Shown here: piece by piece, positions 1 to 10,701 of the stretch | Layout: each line of letters begins with the position of its first letter | Numbering within the stretch: the first letter of the stretch is position 1 | NCBI GenBank assembly: GCA_000697665.1 | Contig: KL197745.1 | Span: 44,442-108,441, forward strand | Length of the DNA: 64,000 nucleotides | Reading direction: 5' to 3' | Source of the DNA: Jaapia argillacea MUCL 33604 | Taxonomy: Eukaryota; Basidiomycota; Agaricomycetes; Jaapiales; Jaapiaceae | Position numbers and translations under genes: made by a program | The notes under the pieces: model-generated | Seen by the model: only the letters and a program-made list of their open reading frames with translations | Databases searched by the model: none | Told to the model about the DNA's origin: nothing

Positions 1-980
1 TGTCGGAGGGGTATCCTAGTATTGGTCAGGGTGTACTTTGAAGTATGGACTGTATAGTCTAACGGAATATGCTGTCGCAGCTGCGATGACGTGGTTGTAT
101 GTTCAAACCATGATGCGTGAAGATTTTTGATTAATTGGAATATCAGCTTGCGTTTCATTGGTTCAAGTTCCAATGATCAAGACTCAAGTAACTAGAAGCT
201 AACCACACACAATCACCCTTTGGCAATCTCTCCGATAACTCTGGTCCACTGGCACTCTGGCAGCTCTGGCACACTGGCGGCCAGCACTCCAGAGCTGTCA
301 GTGCATCAGAGATTTGTGAGAATGCTGATGCGCAGGGACAGGCGGGGACCCATTATCCACTTTCCTGCTTCGGAGGTCAACTTATTGTCATGGTCCTGCA
401 GTCCAACATGGCCAGGAACTTTTGAACCGAAGGGGGTGATACAATCGGGATTATTGTCGTCACCTGTGATGACCGCAGGTAACTTTTTTGCTTAAGAGAT
501 AGGACTGGAAGTGAATGGTACACTCCAAGTCGGTGATTGGATTTCTGTAAACCCTTACTTTTATTCATCCATCAGGCGCATCGCAGTGCTCACGCCGCCC
601 CTGACACTTCACTTCGAATCACTAGCGAGCTGACAAAAACAACCGTGAGCTTGCACGAGGCCGTAATTGTGGTGTACGAGATGGACGAGGGCCTCAGAGC
701 TATCGGTGACACACAAGAGGTGACTCAGGTGAGTGGTTTGTCTTTGTCTCGAAGTGATAACCTCTTTCAAATCTGACCCACTTATCGAGGCGATCACAGC
801 TTCCACCATCATCCGTCGACCTTGCCAACACCCAGATCTCGTGACTCAAATCACATCTTCATTTTGGTCATTCCTCTCCCCTCGACAATCCTGTCCCCTT
901 TGACTCTCTGCGAGTCTCTCAACGTTTGTATCTTCTGTACCCTCACCAAGACGAATCTATCAAAGTTTTTCACCATTATC
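1..980. other. No supportable gene
   Basis: Only short open frames of fewer than about 90 codons are present, and none resembles a known domain or continues across plausible introns. The stretch lies downstream of the decayed transposase on the minus strand and may include its unrecognised terminal sequence. I found no clear terminal inverted repeat or target-site duplication here. Confidence 0.5.
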
Positions 981-986
981 TCATAC

Positions 987-1110
987 AAGCCTGGGCTTGG
1001 GCCTGAGCCTGGCCCGACCAAGCCCTCTTTGGGGCCTGAGGCTTGGGCTCGGGATTTGTGAAGCCTGAGCCTGCCAAAGCCGAGCCCAAGCCCCAGGTAT
1101 TGAGCCGAGC
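987..1110. repeat. GC-rich degenerate short repeat (GGGCTTGGGC-like)
   Basis: The segment is made of imperfect iterations of GGGCTTGGGC / GAGCCTGGCC words, read as AGCCCAAGCC on the other strand. It sits just past the last recognisable transposase codons, so it could be a subterminal repeat of the element or simple low-complexity DNA. The composition differs clearly from both flanks. Confidence 0.55.
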
Positions 1111-1124
1111 CAGGCCCTCAACAT

Positions 1125-4100
1125 CACTACGAGCCACCAGGTACGGTCAATCTTGCACGCATCGAGCACTGTGCGGTCCACAGGGAGAAGAAGAGCTGTT
1201 GAACAAGTTGCAAGATTGATGGGCTGCAGAAAATTGCCTGGGATGCGAACAACGAGAGCGTTCCGTGTGCCATCTTCTGCCGTCGGTGAAGGTAAACCTT
1301 TGAGTGGACTAAACTTGGCAAACCGTCCATCCCAAATCCAGCACAGGGACCGACATGGACTCAATGGGCCCTGGATTTCGGTTTGAGGTATGGGTGGACC
1401 TGCTTCGCTCTCCGAGTCTGAATCTGCGTCTGAGTCGTCGCCCAGTTCCGTGGTGCCTTTTGACGACTCCACAAAACCAAGTATCTGGCGGAGACTGTAC
1501 ACCTGCGCAGTCACCCAGATATCAGCCTTGACAGAATGTAATTCATCCTCGTCCACCTGAGCAACCTGCTTGCCATTCCGGTTAATACTGATCACGTGAA
1601 CAAACCCCATTGCAACCTGATCTTTTGACTGGATTGGGCAAGCGGCAGGATCCCCGACATTGAACATGTGAGTTCCAGTAATCTCCTCATCGTCGAGGGA
1701 TGGCTTCCGAAAATCCATTGAGAAAGTTCGTACTCAGAGAAGTCGCTCTACAGAGAGTGAGGAAAAACCGGAATGGAACAATGCTCCCAATGCGGATGCT
1801 TTGTGAAGCAGCTTCACCTTCCCATGCTTGTTGATGTACCAGATCCAGTCTTGACCAGATTTATCGGAGGTGGTGATCCTTCCTGGTCCAGCTGAATCAT
1901 CAAGAAGGTCGTCAAGTCTGATATCGACAATTTCCTCCGGTGGTAACTGAATCTCAATTTCACCGGAAGAGGTATCGGCGGTCGGTTCCTCTGAGTCCTC
2001 TGTCTCATCATCTGGTGTCAAATCTTCATCAGCAACCAGATTACTTGGATCCAATGCTACACCTGGGTACTTGCCACCACCGTGAGGTTGAAGGAAATCC
2101 ACACCTGGCTTGGAGAGGGCTGTAGAGATATCATATTGAATTCCAGCTAAGGACAACAACTCTGACGCTGCAACTTGGCCTGCTCTCCTCCAAACAGCTG
2201 GGAGGGTGACATGGTGGACAATGAGATCACCCTCGAAAAACCTTGGGTTTGTGTGATCCATGCCTTCGGTGCCCGAGTAGGATATTCTCCGGTGTCCACG
2301 GTTCCAGCTAGGATGTTGGTTGAGGGTTGCGATTGTATCAGCAGCTCTGGCCAAACGATCAACAAGTTCCAGAGTATCGCAGCCTCAGTCATGATTCTGG
2401 GTGCGGACCTCTGCAAACATCTCCTCCAACCGATCGGAGCCAAGCTGGCTGAGAAAGAAAGGCATTGAGGCATCCAGAACCTGCTGCTTAGCAACCGTGA
2501 TGAAGGCACTCTTTACAGCGCCTCCAAGATCGTCGTAAAGCTGGTTGGTTATCGTAGATGACCCATGGAGTCGGTACATAATGAAAAGGAGGTGTTGAAA
2601 TTTGCTGAGGGTGCCTAATTGCTTGGAGAGGCTAAAGTCCGGCTTGGTGTATGCATCAACAAATGATTGCCACATTTGCCCAATGAGAACAATTGTGCGG
2701 AAGGCATCAAGTTGAGGGGTGGGGATTGTTGTCTGATCTGTCATCGCAAGAGAACCTATGGCTTGAACAAGTTTGACTGCTCGAGGGACATTTTGATGGT
2801 CAGCAGGATCTAACAATATTTCCACATCCTTGGGACTCCTTCCAGGAAGGCGGCGAAGGAAAAGAGTCAAGAGTTCCCGAGTGATAGTAACACGCCCAAC
2901 GGTCATGCCATTTCGACTTTGCATCAGCGTGGCGATTCCTGTTGGCTGCAGAGTCAGTTAGGCTGGATACAGTAAATTACACAACGTACGCTTGACAAGA
3001 TGCTTTGGATCAGGATCCATAGTGATGTCATCATCACCAGTTTGCTTGTTGAGACCATTGAGACCCGATATCTTCACTCCGAGCTTGCTGAGAGGCTCAA
3101 TCACTTGCTTCATGAGGACAATGTGGCATGCCCCCCAGAAAACCCCATCACCATCGAGTCCAATCGTGAATAGGGGACCATTGAGAGGTGCACTGTGAAT
3201 CTTGTACTGATCGATTAGCAGCTGCATCACGACAGCGAATTGTTCAGCTGTCTCTGATTTGCAAGTCAGGGAAACCATGACCGGCATCGGATGGTAGTTA
3301 TCAGGCCGATATGGACCAATGGCGGCAACAGTTGCCTCTCTGCCATAATGACAAGTTGGGGATTCACCATGTACAGCCTCAACGACGTGGAGAACGGATG
3401 GCATATCAGTCATACCGAGATCGAGACCAGGTGTATGATCGCGGCAGAGACCAAGAATCTCGTTGAAGACTCTTAACCACCAGGCTCGCTGATTGACGGC
3501 GATTCCATCTATCATCATGGAGTGGCCACAGGGGACAATTGGACTGCCACTCGAATCAGGTCCCAAGAACGAAACAATGTTTTGACCAATCTCAGATGCG
3601 GTGGGGGCTGAGGTCGATGGTAGAAGGACTGCAGGATGACTCCGCCTCGTGACAGTGGATGCCGATGGTAATCCAAGCGCATGCTGGACCATATACAATC
3701 CCTTCCGTCCAGCAAGTCTCTTGATAACTCTGGCCAGGTCGTCGTCAATCTCCTTGAAGCCTCGTACGTGATAGACGTTATTGATAGTCTTTGTCATCCG
3801 ATTGATGATCTCACAGATGCTGACTTTTTGCTTTAATGCGACCTTGATCAGCGCATCGATTCGGTGGACATTGTTCATGGAGATTGCCATGATAAGTCAC
3901 TGGTAGTCAGTTAGGTGCTTGGTTGTTCTCTGCAACTTCTGTGCGATGTTGAGGGACTGATGCCACCACAATTGTGAGTACTTTCGCATTCCACAGAACC
4001 TGAAGGACTCACATCTCTTTTCCAGCGATTCAACTCCTCCTTTGTTCCAGTTAGAAGTTCACACAGTTGTTTGTGTGTCAGGTATTTGTAAGGGGTATGT

Positions 4101-5086
4101 GGCTCAGCTCCCCTTGCTCGATGCTCAAGACTGTTAGCCACCTTCGAGATCAGCAGTGCCAAACATGCATGGCATGCTACCTCATCACCACTCAAAGGCT
4201 GGCTGCAACTATCGGACCGGATCCATAGCTCTGATCCCTGGTTCTTGAATCTGGAAGGATAATAGCCAAGAGATGTTAGACTGTCTTCATGAAGGTTCCA
4301 AGGGTATGTCTTGAATATCGATCCTGTGCTCCATGTCAGCAGGACACCTTGACATTTTACTCCTCGAACAGGCCCCCCAGCATCCAGATAGGTCATATCA
4401 ACATCAGAATTGATGCCCATGTCCTCCTCAGTGAGCGGTAATGACGAGAATCGGTGCGAGGGAGGGTCTGGAAGAGCGCGAGGGAGTCCTCGCAGCTGCT
4501 TATGGATCGAGTGCCCGTTCCCAGAAGTTCGGGAAATGGCCTCGGTCTGATCTCTTGCTGGAGATGGAGGTTCTGATGTGACTCACTGGGCGACATTTGT
4601 AAGTTCTTGACTGGGGAACAAGGTCTGTCGCAAAGCATCGGCTTCAGCCCGGTCGTGCTCAGCCTCAGCCATTCTGATGTGACACTGGACCTTATGACAT
4701 TTCTTTCCGTTCCGATGACAGTGCAATGCATAATCTGATTTCTGTGTGACAGTGATCAACATTCCACACTCTGGGCACTTCACTTGTGGTCGAGGTATAG
4801 CCAAACCTGGCCTTGTTTCGCCACCCTCAGGCTCGGTCTCCCCGTTCCCATCCTCTATTCCATCAAGCTCTCCAAAATCTTCGTCATCTGGGACATGCTC
4901 ATCAAGTATGTCAAACTCATCTCCAATTTTGTTGTCTTCTCCCACACTGCTACAATCTTCACTACCAGACTGGCTGCTGTTGCCATCTTCGGAGCACAGT
5001 CCAGGTCCCCCATGCAGACAAATAAGGAGTGTGTTGTAATCAGGAGGACTAGTTGCAGTGTAGTAGTCCTCAGATGGATGTGACAT
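1125..5086 (-). mobile_element. Decayed P-element/THAP9-like DNA transposon, transposase remnant
   Basis: A multi-exon transposase frame runs leftward from an ATG at 5086. The N-terminal part is acidic and carries a CPEC...HCH zinc-finger-like motif. The core has a GLDGDGVF segment and then DPDPKHLVKR, spliced to IATLMQ after an intron near 2945-2985. A C-terminal QLGSDRLEEMFAEVR segment follows. The D-x-H-x-x-K and late E-containing motifs resemble the RNase H core of P-element/THAP9 transposases, and the whole protein resembles a family I recall as abundant in Agaricomycetes. Further introns are visible, for example GTGAGT after the KRD residues near 4010. The otherwise continuous frame is broken by three in-frame TGA codons at 3897-3899, 2385-2387 and 1734-1736, each where an arginine CGA would fit. 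No terminal inverted repeats were found. Superfamily assignment is inference; that it is an inactive transposase is more secure. Confidence 0.6.
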
Positions 5087-5460
5087 CCGACTGAGTGCAG
5101 GTCCGGCCCACAGGTATTAGGAGAGAACGAGAGTATCTGCCTGGCATATCGTTCCGCCACTTTCGTGTTGTGTGTTGATGTGGACGCATTTGTCGGCTTG
5201 GTGACTTCAGACTGACTACATTGACGAGATGTTATCTCCTTGTTTTGGATGGGATATACACTGCTTCTCATTGTATAAAGTATCACAAGTGCATCGCAAG
5301 GGGCAGCTTTATTTGATTGAGGCTTTAAATGAACTGTTTGAACCCACCAGAGAAAATATCTGCAAAAACTGGAAAAACCGGTGGAGAACAACCCCGAACA
5401 CCTAACCACTCTTCCCTAAGGGGTAGTCGATGTCAGATATTAAGGTTTTGGATGCCCCTT
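5087..5460. other. Intergenic gap, no gene seen
   Basis: This is sequence upstream of the transposase ATG and left of the palindromic element. It may contain the 5' end of the transposon, but no terminal repeat could be matched to the far side. Confidence 0.4.
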
Positions 5461-6195
5461 GACTAAAAGTCAAGAGAAGTCACCACTACCTATTTTTGCG
5501 ACTAAAAGAAGTGCAGAATCAAGTAGAATAGTCAATGAAAGTCACAAAATTTGTCCCGTTACAGAAAGAAAAGAAGGCAGAAGAAAGAGAAAAAGAAGAG
5601 AAAAAAGAAAAAGGACGGTAGCAACAGGGATCGAACGGAAACCTCTGCGATAGCGGCGGTGGGACCCAAGGCAGAAATGGTTGTCTGACGTGATAACACC
5701 TGAGCCATAATGGTATGTAAAGCATAGTGATGCGGTGCTATATGATTATGTTGGCGCCACCACCCCACCACCACACCCCATCACACCCACAGAAAAAACT
5801 ACAAAGATGCAGCCTGGAGGTGTGTACCCCCAAGCAGGAAGTGCAGAATGACAACCAGCTAGTCGATGGGGAGGATGGGGGGTGGTGGTGGGGTGGTGGT
5901 GCCAACATCATCATATAGCGCCGCATCACTATGCTTTACATGCCATTGTGGCTCAGGTGTTATCACGTCTGACAGCCATTTCTGTCTCGGTTCCTGCCGC
6001 CGCTGTCCCAGAGGTTTCTGTTGGCGATTCCCGCCGCTCCCGTCCTTTTTCTTTTCTCTTCTTTTTCTCTTTCTTCTGTCTTCTTTTCTTTCCATAACGG
6101 GACAACTTTTGTGACTTTCGTTGACTATTCTACTTGATTCTGCGCTTCTTTTAGTCGTGAAAATAGGTATTGGTGACTTCTCTTGACTTTTAGTC
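5461..6195. mobile_element. 735-bp palindrome: two inverted SINE-like copies
   Basis: The left arm (about 5461-5775) is the diverged reverse complement of the right arm (about 5878-6195), around a roughly 100-bp centre. The tips begin GACTAAAAGTCAAGAGAAGT and end with its complement. Read outward from the centre, each arm has a CACCACCCC head, TGGCTCAGGTGTTATCACG (pol III A-box-like), then about 60-80 nt later GTTCGATCC (B-box-like, intact in the left arm on the minus strand, eroded in the right), then a long CT-rich tract. A and B boxes suggest tRNA-derived SINEs inserted head to head. A fold-back DNA element or long-TIR MITE is the alternative. No target-site duplication is obvious. The right end lies about 80 bp upstream of the first F-box gene's ATG. 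No second copy was seen in the window. Confidence 0.65.
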
Positions 6196-6274
6196 TCCAT
6201 TTCGCGACTTCGGCTGACTTATCGTTTTTACTGAGCGTCACCGTCCAGGTACCATGCGCCTTCCATAAACCGCC

Positions 6275-7915
6275 ATGTACGCCACGCCAGCAGCCCTTCA
6301 AATCGTAGAGATCTGTCGTGAGATATGTATCCACCTCAAAGATCCTCACGACCAAAAGAAATCGCAGTCGTCACTCCTCTCCCTCGCGCAGTGTTCACGA
6401 GCGTTTTCGCAACCCGCTCTCGACCTTTTGTGGGAAACACTGTATGATATGGAGCCATTGTTAAAGTTGTTATCAGGACTGGTCGTAGAGTCAAGGCTTG
6501 TTGATGACCGAGGTGTCAAGTTTTATGTGAGTTTATCTACCACCTCTCTGTCTATTTTTCAACTGCCTCACGTTGAAGAGGGTTAGACTATTGCGCGAAC
6601 ACTCCGAGATCGGGACTGGACTCGCTATGACAACTATAGCCGGCGTGTTCGAGTGCTAGATTACACCCACACAGGGAAAGTCGACAGCGATATTTACCTC
6701 CAGCTCACCTGATATCGTCAAACCCCCCTCCTTCCCTCTTTACACAAACTATCCTTGAACCACTGAGTTCCCAATGAAAAACTCACCTCGGCCTTAGTCA
6801 ATAAGAAAGTCATCCCTCTCATGAATCCGTCCTTACGCACACTTCATATCAGCAGCAATTGGCATATTCTCCAGATTGACGATGACGATGACGAGCTGGA
6901 AGAATTTTTGAGGAGTTTGCCTAGAAGATGTTCAGCTCTCCGTTCCCTTCTCTTAGGTGGTACGATCCCGCAGGTATCGTTGGAGCATCTATCGAATCTC
7001 CAACAACTCACCTGCCTCAATCTATCATACGTCTACCGCGTTCCCAGCCCTTTCAACTCTACCACAGCCACGGCGTTATCCACTCTACCTTCCCTCACCG
7101 ACCTCCGCATCCCTGATGTCTTCATCGAGTACCTTGGAGACCTAATCTCCACCGATGGTTTCCTCACCCTCGAATCACTCCATATCAAGGGTGGTGACCC
7201 GCCAGGCATCGCTCGCACCTTACGTTGCATATCCAGTCCCGTTCTTCACGAGGTCTACCTCTGGGATGTCAACCGGGCAACTGGGAGGGACCCCGTGGAA
7301 CATCTATGGGCCTTCTTGAAGTTCAGTGAATCTCTCACCAAACTACAGTGGTGTGCTGAGGAGTGGAAAGATGGATTTGAAGAGAGCGATTTTACTTGTG
7401 TGGGTATCGAATTACTTGAACCTTTACTGGTCCTCAAGAACTTGGAGAATCTCGAAGTCTTGTCAGACTCCTTAGCCGACTGCCCTGATTCAACCATTTC
7501 GTGCGAGGATTCTCGGAGAATCGCTCAAGCATGGCCTAATATGAAGAACTTGTCCCTCTACTCGTCACTTTTCCCATTCACCTTACGCTCGCTCATCACG
7601 TCAGTCGACAACCTTGAAACTCTCGAAACTCTATCCATTGAAGAGGTTCATAACGACAACCTTGCGCCTTCCTCCGATCGATTGGTTATGTTTCAAGATG
7701 CGTGCGAAAGCCATGGACCATGCAATACAAAATACCTTTCTGAGCTGCTTATTGCCAATATTCAGGACCGTTGGAGCGATTGTGACGATTTGTTCCTGGC
7801 GGTGTATCTTCACACCGTGTTCCCAAACGTGTGCGACATCACTTGCTCAGAGCGGCCTACAGTTAGTAAACTCATATCCATAAGGAGATCCGGTTCTCCA
7901 GTCGATGATATCTGA
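6275..7915 (+). pseudogene. F-box/LRR-like protein, copy A, with in-frame stops
   Basis: The ATG at 6275 opens an F-box-like N-terminus (LLSLAQCSRAFSQPALDLLW). Exon 1 ends at 6526 with a GTGAGT donor, and exon 2 begins at 6587 in phase 0. The second exon continues through leucine-rich repeats to a stop at 7915, in one frame except for TGA at 6710-6712 and TGA at 6764-6766. Tandem copy B has CGA and CAC at those places, so both stops are secondary. Proteins of this type usually act as substrate adaptors of SCF ubiquitin ligases. Downstream of the stops the frame stays open for more than 360 codons, so decay is recent, or a shorter product starting at ATG 6821 is made. The promoter region is interrupted by the palindromic SINE-like pair. 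Confidence 0.75.
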
Positions 7916-8783
7916 GAGATGATTTCTGAGAGCTGGGACAGATGGATGTACCACACAGGGGGGGGGCAGGTCAACGGAATACTTATTGGTGGGTGGAGGG
8001 GCATGCGGGAATTCGAAAGTGGGCGATATGATCCGTGATAATCGAAATGTGTAGCAAAAATGTGATATCCACTCCTGGCATCGGGGGGTTAGTGTTGTTC
8101 ACGGAACGTCTCACAACAGGGGAGCTTGACCCTTCGAAACAGATGCGAGTTGGTTTGTAATTGACATCGCATCCAACGCGTCGTTCGTCTACTGAGCTGT
8201 CTTGGACGTCGACAAAGCAATGGCAACAGAGACATGTCTACAACGAATGCACTCCTGATGCTCCTAACGCATCGCGCAACCCAGTCACTTCAGTCCCACT
8301 AAGTACCACTCCCATTGACCACTCCCCCTCTTAACCCACCATCCATCCTTCCCACCGCATATAACACCAAGACGCCGTGAATGGGTTGGGTTCAAATGCT
8401 CAATATCAATCAAAATCAATGTATCGCTCGACAAGAGATCTGAAACCCATCAGAGACCAGTAGAGTTGGTGACCCTTCGCTGTCAATCACCTCCTCTCCC
8501 GCCTCGAAAGGAGTCCCCAATGGGTTCCACAACTTAAGGCTCCTTCGTTCAACACTGCGCTCAAGATACTAGGCGTAAGTGTCACAATCCACACAGAATT
8601 GACAGTCGTATTCGACTGAACCCCTTCGAACCAACTGGGAGTCAGGGACTGGCGCTCGCCGCCGCCTACTTACTATGGGTAGCGGCAGCATGTGTAACGA
8701 TTACCGCGTGGATGTGACCATACGCGTGGATTCTGTTCTGTTTTGTTCGTCCTTTGTTCCCCTCCTGCCTTCACTAGTCCGCC
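7916..8783. other. Spacer between tandem F-box copies
   Basis: There is no coding frame of note. The part around 8040-8140 matches the 3' flank of copy B (about 10530-10630), including TCTCAC and CCCTTCGAA words, which shows that the duplicated unit extends beyond the stop codon. The right part is presumably the promoter of copy B. Confidence 0.6.
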
Positions 8784-10408
8784 ATGTACGCCACGCCGGC
8801 AGCCCTTCAAATTGTAGAGATCTGTCGTGAGATATGTATCCACGTCGAGGATCCTTTAAGCCGAAAGAATACGCAGTTATCACTTCTATGCCTCGCGCAA
8901 TGTTCGCGAGCGTTTTCACAACCCGCTCTCGACCTTCTGTGGGAGGAACTACCTGATATGGAGCCACTCTTAAAGCTTATATCTGGGCTGGTTGTTGAGT
9001 CTAGGGTTGTTGATGGTCGAGATGTCAGGTTTTATGTGAGTTTTCTGATGACCTCTCCCCATTAATGTTTCTACTGCCTGATGCCAAAGAGAATTAGACC
9101 ATTGCTCGAGCGCTCCGAGGCCAGGACTGGACTCGCTATGACGAATATAGCCGGCGTGTTCGGACGCTAGATCACGAACACGAAGCAGAAGTCGACTGCG
9201 ACATTTACCTCCAGCTCACCCGACATCGTCAAACCCCTCTCCTTCCCGCTTTACGCTAACTGTACTTGGACCACCACGCTCCGAGTGAACATCTCACCCC
9301 GGCCCTAGTAGTCGCTCTCATGAATCCGTCCTTACGCATACTTCATATCAGTAGCGATTGGGGTCGGGGCAAGATTGACGACAAGGAATTAGAGGAGTTT
9401 CTGAGGAGTTTGCCTGGAAGATGTCCAGCTCTCCACTCCCTTCTCTTAAGTGGCTCAATCCCCCACATATCTCTGGAGCCTCTATCGAATATCCAACACC
9501 TCACCTCCCTCAATTTGCTATACATCTATCGCGTTCCTAGCGCCTTCAACTCTACCACAGCCACGGCGTTATCCACCCTACCTTGTCTCACGGACCTCAG
9601 CATCCCTGATGTCTTCATCGAGCACCTTGGAGACCCAATCTCCTCCGATGGTTTCCTCACCCTCGAATCACTCCATATCAACAATGGTGATCCGCCAGGC
9701 ATCGCTCGCACCTTACGTTGCATATGCAGTCCCGTTCTTTGCTGGGTCTGTATCCAGGAAGTTGACAGGGCAACTGGAAGGGACCTCGTGGAACATCTTT
9801 GGGCCTTCTCGAAGTTCAGTGAATCTCTCGTTAAACTACGGTGGGAAGCTGAGGAGTGGAGTGACGAGTTCAACGAGAGTGATTTTACTTGTATGGGGAT
9901 CGAGTTACTTGAACCTTTACTTGTCCTCAAGAAATTGGACACGCTCAGAATTCGCTTGTGTTCCTCAGCCGACAATCCCGATTCAGCCTTTTCCTGTCAA
10001 GATTCTCGTACGATTGCCGAAACGTGGCCCAACATGAAGGACTTGTCTCTCTCCTCGTCGCTTTTCCCATTCACGTTACGCTCGCTCGTCACGTTGGTCG
10101 ACAACCTTGACAGTCTCGAAACTCTATCCATCGAAGTGGCTTATAACGACAACCTTGATCCTTCCTCCGATCGAATGGTCATCATTCAAGATATGTGCGA
10201 AAGGCATGGACCGTGCGATACAAAGTACCTTTCTGAGCTGCACATCACCGGGATCCGACCCAATGGGCACGGTTGCGATGATCTGTTGCTGGCGGCGTAC
10301 CTTCACACCATGTTCCCAAGGGTGTGGAAGATCGTTTGTTTGGAGCGGCCTACAATTGGTGAAATCATGTCCCTAAGGAGGGAGGGTACTCGAGGCGATG
10401 AACTTTGA
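8784..10408 (+). pseudogene. F-box/LRR-like protein, copy B, single in-frame stop
   Basis: This is a tandem duplicate of copy A with the same exon structure. The ATG at 8784 opens exon 1, which ends at 9035; the intron starts GTGAGT and exon 2 begins at 9098. The frame runs to a stop at 10408 and is interrupted only by TAA at 9257-9259, in the sequence CGC TAA CTG. The rest (leucine-rich repeats, C-terminal ERPTIGEIMSLRR) is open for 380 codons, so this copy could be a very young pseudogene, a sequencing error, or a gene starting downstream of the stop. The role expected from the family is SCF ubiquitin-ligase substrate recognition. Its 3' end converges on the membrane-protein gene at 10702. 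Confidence 0.7.
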
Positions 10409-10701
10409 ACGCTCGGATGGATGTACCACACAGGGGGGCACGTCAACTGGAAATTTATCGGTAGGTGGAGGAACATGCGGGAATCGAAAATGGGTCGTAC
10501 ATTAGACGCTGTAGTGTTACATGGTAACCGATACATGTAACAAAAATGAGATGTCCATCGATCCCTGGAATCCGTAAGTTACTGTTATTCACCGATCGTC
10601 TCACGACAGAGACGCTTTACCCTTCGAAGCCACTATGAGAAAAAACCATTCCAACCATCCCGCCTCCGCCTCATCCAGACTTGCAGGTGAGAATCCTAGT
10701 C

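Noticed and set aside
1125-5086. KDZ (Kyakuja-Dileera-Zisupton) transposase
   Set aside because: The conserved words seen (GLDGDGVF, DPDPKHLVKR, late LEEMFAEVR) fit the P/THAP9-like arrangement better, and I saw no KDZ-type CxC domain or its catalytic spacing.
5600-5720. A functional tRNA gene on the minus strand
   Set aside because: A- and B-box-like words are present, but no cloverleaf with paired acceptor and D stems could be drawn, and the same words recur in the inverted arm. It is better read as a tRNA-derived repeat.
5727-5929. Mirror-image small proteins rich in His/Pro and Gly/Trp on both strands
   Set aside because: They are the automatic result of reading the palindrome centre (CCACCACC / GGTGGTGG) in both directions.
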